Position numbers and translations under genes: made by a program
Source: an uncultured Lachnospiraceae bacterium
GTDB lineage: Bacteria > Bacillota > Clostridia > Lachnospirales > Lachnospiraceae
NCBI GenBank assembly: GCA_947068385.1
Contig: CAMTBF010000080.1
Coordinates: forward strand, 1-10,587
DNA: 10,587 nucleotides
Direction of reading: 5' to 3'
The notes under the pieces: model-generated
What the model saw: the letters and a program-made list of their open reading frames with translations, nothing else
Told to the model about the DNA's origin: nothing
Database searches by the model: none
Shown: positions 6,334 to 10,587 of the stretch, piece after piece
How positions within the stretch are numbered: position 1 is the stretch's first letter
Layout: each line of letters begins with the position of its first letter

Positions 6334-7350
6334 CTATTTTGCCCTCAGCTCCCCTTTCCCCATGTGCCAGTATTCCCTGACAGTGGCGAAATAGCTGGGC
6401 AGCTCCCCGGCCATGGGATCCTCCATCCAGCCCCTCAGGGCCTGGGCCAGCTCTGGCTCCGGAAGCCCGGTGGAGATGAAATAAGCTGCCATGACCCGGT
6501 ATTTTTCCAGAAGCCAGGGCAGGTGCGGATCCGTGGGGCTGATCTCCAGCATGGTGCGGCGGTACAGATTCAGGCAGTTGACGCAGTAATACAGACAGTT
6601 CATCTTCGCGAAGAACTCATATCCCTGCCCATAGCAGTAGCGTATCCTGTCCAGGTTGGCGTCCAGGGCGTCGTATCTGGCATAGGAGAAGCTCCCCTTT
6701 GTGATGCTGTCCGGATTGGTATAGTAACGGTATAGGGGCAGGTCGGTGGTCACCACTGCCTCCGCCCTGTCCATGATGCGGTGCATGACAAACTCGTCTT
6801 CATGAATCTTTCCTATGGGGAACCGAATGCCCTGCAGCATTTCCCGCCGGTACAGCTTGCCCGCCAGCATGACCCGCAGGGAAGAGTCGGCGCTCAGGAA
6901 CGCCACCATGACCTGCTCCCTGTCAGGATAGACCCTCTCGTCCGGATTGTCTATGTCCATGGGAGGCATGGCATCTTCGCTGGTGTGCCCCATCTTGCAC
7001 TGTACGATGTCCGCCCCATGCCGGACTGCCAGCCGGTACAGGGTCTCGATGGTCTGGGGATGTAGGAAATCGTCGGAATCCAGAAAGAACAGATACTCGC
7101 CCTTTGCCTGCTCCAGGAGCCTCTGCCTGGCATGGGACACGCCCAGATGCTCCGCCCTGCTCAGGCTCACAGGCATGGGGGCCTGCTCCACATAGCGCTG
7201 TCCGATTTCTGCGCTTCCGTCCGTGGAGCCGTCGTCCACCATGCAGATCTCCAGGTCGGGATAGGTCTGGGCCAGGACAGAGTCCAGGCATCTGCCCAGG
7301 TATCCCTCCACCTGATATACGGGAATCAAAACGGATATCAATGGTCTCAT
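6334..7350 (-). CDS. Family 2 glycosyltransferase (338 aa)
   Basis: A GT-A fold enzyme that transfers a sugar from a nucleotide-sugar donor to an acceptor, typically at the cytoplasmic face of the membrane. Motifs: ISVLIPVYQVEGYLGRCLDS at the N-terminus, VDDGSTDGS (38-46), the metal/donor-binding DSDD (91-94), and IHEDEF (182-187), which supplies the likely catalytic acid region in this family. There are no membrane helices, and the C-terminal 100 residues are of the variable acceptor-side type. GAGGGG lies about 6 nt before the ATG. This is the first gene of a three-gene operon with two ABC exporter halves. The context suggests that the sugar product, or something glycosylated, is exported, but the acceptor cannot be named. 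Confidence 0.93.
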   Translation of the reverse strand: MRPLISVLIPVYQVEGYLGRCLDSVLAQTYPDLEICMVDDGSTDGSAEIGQRYVEQAPMPVSLSRAEHLGVSHARQRLLEQAKGEYLFFLDSDDFLHPQTIETLYRLAVRHGADIVQCKMGHTSEDAMPPMDIDNPDERVYPDREQVMVAFLSADSSLRVMLAGKLYRREMLQGIRFPIGKIHEDEFVMHRIMDRAEAVVTTDLPLYRYYTNPDSITKGSFSYARYDALDANLDRIRYCYGQGYEFFAKMNCLYYCVNCLNLYRRTMLEISPTDPHLPWLLEKYRVMAAYFISTGLPEPELAQALRGWMEDPMAGELPSYFATVREYWHMGKGELRAK

Positions 7351-7398
7351 AGGCCGCCCCTCGCTTTCCAGGCGCTTTTGGTTCGCGCCTTAGTCAGC

Positions 7399-7426
7399 AG
7401 TATAGCAGACCTGGCAGGGATTACAA
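7399..7426 (-). promoter_or_regulatory. Promoter of the glycosyltransferase-ABC operon
   Basis: On the minus strand, -35 TTGTAA (7426-7421), 16-bp spacer, -10 TATACT (7404-7399), with a start near 7392 and a leader of about 41 nt to ATG 7350. A nonamer ACCGTTCAT (7445-7437), which fits the loose LytTR-type half-site pattern, lies 10 bp upstream of the -35. No second half-site at the usual spacing was seen. Confidence 0.7.
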
Positions 7427-7446
7427 CCCGTTTTGCATGAACGGTC

Positions 7447-7472
7447 AAAAAAGCGGCGGTTTTGGCGTCCGC
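7447..7472 (-). terminator. Rho-independent terminator of the two-component operon
   Basis: On the minus strand, GCGG, a bulged A and CG pair with CG-CCGC around a 7-nt loop (7472-7453), followed directly by six T (7452-7447). It lies about 40 bp after the histidine kinase stop. It partly overlaps the region just upstream of the next promoter, so the next operon starts anew. Confidence 0.7.
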
Positions 7473-7509
7473 AGGTTTGGCTGCAGCTTTTTGATAGCTT
7501 TTTCGGACA

Positions 7510-8502
7510 TCATTTCAGCAGTATCACCGTGTGGAACAGCTTCCCCTCCTCCTCGTAATACTGCCGCATGGTGCCCCCGTATTTTTCCACCGTGTCCCTG
7601 ATGCTCTTCATGCCTGTCCCATGGCCAGTTCCCGGTTCCTTGCGGGTCAGGAAGCCACCCCGGCCGTCGCTCTTCGGGGCCTCCCTGCAGGAGTTCACCA
7701 GCGTTATTACCAGCAGGCTCCCCGGCCTGGCATCCACCATCAGCTCCAGATATGGTTCCTTCGCGCCCTGTAGCCCCTGTGCCGCTCCCGCCGCAGCCTC
7801 CACCGCATTCTCCAGGAGGTTGCCGAAGAGCGCGGTCATGTCGCCGGGCTCCAGGAAGTCCACGGACTTGTCCCGCACGTCCACCAGGAAAGCGATCCCC
7901 TTTTCCTGGCAAATCTCCCCGTACCGGCGCAGGATCACGTCCAGGATCCGGTTGCCGCAGATGCGCACCTTGTTCTGCAGGGCCGGGGAGGCCTCCAGCT
8001 CGCGCACATACCGCGCCACTTCCTCCTCCAGCCCCTCCTCCGCCAGGTCCCGCAGGGTCTCCAGGTGCTTGCGGATGTCGTGGATGAGCACCCGCTGCCT
8101 GTCGTACTGCTCCTCCAGCGCCCTGTAATAGCCCACCTCCGTCTGGCGCTTCTGGAGGGCCAGTTGGTCCGTCAGGTTCGCCTGCTCCTTTCGCCTGCCG
8201 TACTGCCACCCGGCGAAGATCAGCAGGTCATCGAACGCCAGCAGAAGGGCTCCTGCCAGCAGCACGGAGCCTGTGCTGGGCGGGAGGTCCAGGAACGCCC
8301 CCATGTAAGCCATGACTAACAAAAGGAATATGGTGAACAGGGAAACTCCCGTCAGCACCAGGGCCAGGGGGCCGCAGTCCTGGGGGAGAGCGGAATCCGC
8401 CTTTGACAGGCGGATGCATATCTTCAGATAGAATCGGTACAGCAGCCTGCTGCCAAAGGCCAGCAGGGCAAATCCAAGCAGCAAACAAACCGTCTCTCTC
8501 AT
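7510..8502 (-). CDS. Sensor histidine kinase, HPK10/GHKL type (330 aa)
   Basis: Membrane sensor kinase of the AgrC/VirS-like class that pairs with LytTR regulators. About three hydrophobic segments are seen (2-22, 46-70, 78-99), then a coiled region (105-140). The phospho-acceptor is probably H141 in VLIHDIRKHLETL. The ATPase part has an N-box NLLENA (N228, N232) and a G-box GTGHGTG (291-297); it ends KLFHTVILLK, as GHKL domains do. The sensor part is shorter than the usual 6-7 helix AgrC sensor, so it may sense through the membrane or an extra partner. The start overlaps the regulator stop by one base (TGATG). A longer frame extending to 9147 is only a shadow of the regulator gene and is not part of this protein. 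The signal is unknown; no autoinducer peptide gene is seen. Confidence 0.92.
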   Translation of the reverse strand: MRETVCLLLGFALLAFGSRLLYRFYLKICIRLSKADSALPQDCGPLALVLTGVSLFTIFLLLVMAYMGAFLDLPPSTGSVLLAGALLLAFDDLLIFAGWQYGRRKEQANLTDQLALQKRQTEVGYYRALEEQYDRQRVLIHDIRKHLETLRDLAEEGLEEEVARYVRELEASPALQNKVRICGNRILDVILRRYGEICQEKGIAFLVDVRDKSVDFLEPGDMTALFGNLLENAVEAAAGAAQGLQGAKEPYLELMVDARPGSLLVITLVNSCREAPKSDGRGGFLTRKEPGTGHGTGMKSIRDTVEKYGGTMRQYYEEEGKLFHTVILLK

Positions 8503-9233
8503 CAGCGCATGGTCTCCACATACAGCATATAGGCATCCCTGAAGCCCTTGTACCTGCGCCTGGCCAGATAGGCGCTGTACTGTCCGCCGTCCGGGGCGGA
8601 AAGGGATATCAGGGTATCGGAAAAGGAACTGACGTACTTCATGTTCACGATGAAGCTCCGGTGGGGCCTGGCGAAGCACCCGATGTCTAAAAGCTTCTCC
8701 CACTCCCCCATCCTCTGGACGGACTCGTAGAGCCTGTCCACGGTCTGCACCGTCACCCTGCGCCCCATGGCCTCCACCATCACAATCTCGTCCGCGTACC
8801 TTGTGACGGTCTCCGTCTTGGTCTCTATGGCGATGGGCCTGGTGTAGACGCTGATCTGGTACAGGGCGTCCTTCACGTTGCGGAAGAGCCTCGCCTTGTC
8901 CAGGGGCTTGGAGAGGTAGCGGAACACATGGAACTTCATGGCCTCGTCCAGATAGTCGGCGTAGCAGGTGACGATGAAGATCTTGATATAGGGATTGCGG
9001 CTCTGGAGTCTCGCCCCCACATGGATGCCGCTGGTGCCGGGCATCTCCACGTCCAGGAAGGCCATGTCCGCCCTCTCGGCGTCCGGCCTGTCCTCCACCT
9101 CCAGGAGCCTGTCGCCGTTCACGTAGGCGGCGTACTCCGGCTGGCACAGGCCGTTTTGGTCGAAGTACTCCCGCAGGTAGTCCTGTAGCTGCACCAGAAT
9201 CCTTTCATCATCGTCGCAGAGCACTATGCGCAT
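8502..9233 (-). CDS. LytTR-family response regulator (243 aa)
   Basis: Two-domain transcription regulator. The receiver (about 1-120) has the acidic pocket D7-D8, phospho-acceptor D61 in MAFLDVEMPG, the conserved T89 and K109 in YLSKP. The LytTR DNA-binding domain (about 140-240) shows the family pattern, including CFARPHRSFIVNMKYV. The start at 9233 was chosen over 9266 because GGGAGG lies about 9 nt upstream and the receiver strand MRIVLCDDDE begins there. It is transcribed with the histidine kinase from the promoter at 9268-9296. Likely targets are its own region or the adjacent glycosyltransferase-exporter operon; this is inferred from position only. Confidence 0.94.
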   Translation of the reverse strand: MRIVLCDDDERILVQLQDYLREYFDQNGLCQPEYAAYVNGDRLLEVEDRPDAERADMAFLDVEMPGTSGIHVGARLQSRNPYIKIFIVTCYADYLDEAMKFHVFRYLSKPLDKARLFRNVKDALYQISVYTRPIAIETKTETVTRYADEIVMVEAMGRRVTVQTVDRLYESVQRMGEWEKLLDIGCFARPHRSFIVNMKYVSSFSDTLISLSAPDGGQYSAYLARRRYKGFRDAYMLYVETMR

Positions 9234-9267
9234 TTTTGCCGCCTCCCTTCCCGTGTGTCGTGGCAAT

Positions 9268-9296
9268 ATTATACTATAATGGCTACCCTTTTACAA
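9268..9296 (-). promoter_or_regulatory. Promoter of the response regulator-histidine kinase operon
   Basis: On the minus strand, -35 TTGTAA (9296-9291), 17-bp spacer, and a perfect -10 TATAAT (9273-9268). The start falls near 9261, giving a leader of about 28 nt to ATG 9233. The rest of the gene-free region up to 9451 holds the leader of the divergent isomerase gene. I could not pick a convincing plus-strand promoter there. Confidence 0.85.
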
Positions 9297-9451
9297 GGCG
9301 GGGGCAGACGGAGGTTTTTCTTTAAGCAAGATAGCAGAATCGTATGAATAAAACAGCAAAAGAAATCTATCATTTCCCGCCCGTTTCCTTTAACATAGTA
9401 GACAACAAAAGGATTGATTCCGCAAAAATATACCGAAAGGAGAACATTACT

Positions 9452-10255
9452 ATGAAAGAACGTCTTATCGCACTTCAGGTCTATTCCGTCCGCGATGCCG
9501 CCGAGGCAGATTTCGCGGGCACCATGCGCAAGGTGAAGGAGATGGGCTACGACGGCGTGGAGCTGGCCGGAACCTATGGCATGACCGCCGTGGAGGCGAA
9601 GAAGGTCCTGGACGAGGTGGGCCTGGAGCTGGTCTCCGCCCATGTGCCCATGGATCAGCTGGAGGACGATGCCGTCCTGGACGACTATGCCGCCACAGGC
9701 TTGAAGCACATCGCCATCCCCTGGCTCACCGGCCCCAAGACCAAAGAGGAGCTGGACGCCGCCATCAGCCGCATCCGCAGCGTGGGCGAGCGCTGCAAGG
9801 CCCGGGGCATGCAGCTTCTGTACCACAACCATGACTTCGAGTTCGAGAAGATAGACGGCAGGTACATCCTAGATGCCTATTACGCCGAGATCCCCTCCGA
9901 CCTGCTCCAGACCGAGCTGGACGTGTGCTGGGTCAACGTAGGCGGCGAGAAGCCTCCCGTGTACGTCCGCAAGTACAGCGGCAGGGCCCCCATCGTGCAC
10001 CTGAAGGACTTCTCCGGCCAGAAGAGCGAGAACATGTACGGCCTGATCGGCACCGACGGGAAGAAGGAGGAGGCTTCCAGCAAGTTCGAGTTCCGCCCCG
10101 TGGGCTACGGCCTCCAGGACGTGCCCTCCATCATCGCCGCCGCTGACGACGCGGGAAGCGCCTGGTTCGTGGTGGAGCAGGACATGCCCAGCATGAATCG
10201 CACTCCCATGGAATGCGCTGAAATGAGCATCCGTTACCTGAGATCCTTCCTGTAA
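9452..10255 (+). CDS. Sugar phosphate isomerase/epimerase-like TIM-barrel protein (267 aa)
   Basis: Member of the xylose-isomerase-like TIM-barrel (AP endonuclease 2) superfamily, which includes sugar isomerases, epimerases and inositol dehydratases (IolE). The usual metal and substrate residues are seen: E37 in GVELAG, H64 in VSAH, YHNHDFEF (H125, H127), ELDVCW (E155, D157), H183 in VHLKDF, and E242 in VVEQD. The length fits single-domain members. The start at 9452 has AAAGGAG with GGAG 9 nt upstream; an upstream in-frame ATG at 9344 would add 36 unconserved residues and lacks a site. It is followed by a Gfo/Idh/MocA oxidoreductase, a common pairing in catabolism of inositols, rare sugars or glycosides. 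The exact substrate is not readable. Confidence 0.92.
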   Translation: MKERLIALQVYSVRDAAEADFAGTMRKVKEMGYDGVELAGTYGMTAVEAKKVLDEVGLELVSAHVPMDQLEDDAVLDDYAATGLKHIAIPWLTGPKTKEELDAAISRIRSVGERCKARGMQLLYHNHDFEFEKIDGRYILDAYYAEIPSDLLQTELDVCWVNVGGEKPPVYVRKYSGRAPIVHLKDFSGQKSENMYGLIGTDGKKEEASSKFEFRPVGYGLQDVPSIIAAADDAGSAWFVVEQDMPSMNRTPMECAEMSIRYLRSFL

Positions 10256-10260
10256 GGAGG

Positions 10261-10317
10261 CTGCCTTCCGGCAGACGTTAGATTTTCTGAATCCGCCGCC
10301 CGGTCGGCAGAGCGGAT
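10261..10317 (+). other. Two small intercistronic hairpins between the isomerase and oxidoreductase genes
   Basis: CTGCC-TTCC-GGCAG (10261-10274) and a second stem ATCCGC (10291-10296) with GCGGAT (10312-10317) lie in the 91-bp gap. Neither is followed by a U run, so they look like mRNA processing or stability elements rather than terminators. The two flanking genes thus remain plausibly one operon. Confidence 0.4.
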
Positions 10318-10346
10318 ACAATTAATCGGAAAAAAGGAGAAAAACC

Positions 10347-10587
10347 ATGGCAGAGAATATTCTGAACCGTTTTGAACATATCTATGACGAAGAGCCCGAA
10401 ATCGACACCAACGTAAAGGTGAAGGTAGGCATCATCGGCACCGGCTGGATCGCCGAGGAGCACGCAAGGTGCTACAAGGAGATGCCGGACGTAGAGCTGG
10501 TGGCCGCCGCGGATCTGGTGCCCGGCAAGGCCGAGAAGTTCTGCAAGACCAACAAGCTGGAGGGCGTGCGCTGCTACGAGAGCGGCC
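10347..10587 (+). CDS. Gfo/Idh/MocA-family oxidoreductase, N-terminal part (cut by window edge)
   Basis: The first 80 codons of an NAD(P)-dependent dehydrogenase are visible. After about 24 leader residues, the Rossmann strand VKVGIIGTGWIAEEHARCY carries the dinucleotide-binding GxGxxA/H signature of this family, then VELVAAADLVPGKAEKF with the acidic D that follows strand 2. AAAGGAG with GGAG 7 nt before ATG 10347 supports the start. It lies 91 bp downstream of the isomerase-like gene, same strand, so it probably acts in the same sugar or inositol pathway, oxidising a hydroxyl of the substrate. The N-terminal extension before the Rossmann fold is slightly longer than usual. The C-terminal domain is outside the window. 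Confidence 0.9.
   Translation, partial: MAENILNRFEHIYDEEPEIDTNVKVKVGIIGTGWIAEEHARCYKEMPDVELVAAADLVPGKAEKFCKTNKLEGVRCYESG

Noticed and set aside
7445..8209. Minus-strand open frame of 254 codons inside the histidine kinase gene
   Set aside because: Gly/Ala/Arg-rich shadow in the wrong frame; it conflicts with the GHKL motifs read in the true frame.
8503..9147. Upstream extension of the histidine kinase frame over the regulator gene
   Set aside because: It overlaps the regulator in another frame and is Gly/Arg/Pro-rich without recognisable domains. The kinase has a proper start at 8502 overlapping the regulator stop.
9260..9285. Plus-strand promoter from TATAAT at 9275-9280 for the isomerase gene
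   Set aside because: No acceptable -35 at 16-18 bp upstream; the AT-rich patch is explained by the opposing regulator promoter.

Overview
The window looks like a chromosomal segment from a GC-rich, low-copy gut Clostridium relative, most likely a Lachnospiraceae-type Firmicute. The evidence is strong GGAGG-type ribosome binding sites, promoters with TTGTAA/TATAAT-like boxes, a HPK10/LytTR two-component pair, and a Ser/Thr kinase with a Pro/Thr-rich stalk and a DUF5050-like extracellular part. This assignment is an inference from gene style; no rRNA or other marker gene is present.

Layout on the minus strand, read right to left. A LytTR response regulator and a GHKL histidine kinase (9233-7510) have their own promoter and terminator. 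They are followed by an operon of a family 2 glycosyltransferase and two ABC exporter half-transporters (7350-2740), also with its own promoter and terminator. Next comes a small serine recombinase (2600-1974), then a 132-bp segment bounded by inverted recombination sites, then a membrane-anchored Ser/Thr protein kinase (1774-65). On the plus strand at the right end, a sugar isomerase/epimerase-like TIM-barrel gene (9452-10255) is followed by the start of a Gfo/Idh/MocA oxidoreductase (10347 to the window edge). These two probably form a carbohydrate or inositol catabolic operon.

The most interesting part is 1795-1974. Two copies of a 24-bp site lie in opposite orientation. The outermost one is a perfect 11+2+11 dyad whose central dinucleotide is asymmetric (GT), and the other copy shares 19 contiguous bases. 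Between them is a near-consensus promoter (TTGACT, 17 bp, TACAAT) that points away from the kinase and into the 3' end of the recombinase gene. The recombinase stop codon shares a base with one site. This is the architecture of a serine-invertase-controlled promoter switch. As sequenced, the kinase would be OFF. Inversion would place the promoter about 63 nt upstream of the kinase start. The window therefore probably encodes a phase-variable transmembrane Ser/Thr kinase with its dedicated invertase beside it. In the OFF state the same promoter would make antisense RNA to the invertase gene.

A second oddity is that the kinase reading frame stops at 65 in the middle of a propeller-like repeat, while the next frame stays open to the window edge and continues the repeat. 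This suggests a frameshift, either real or from sequencing.
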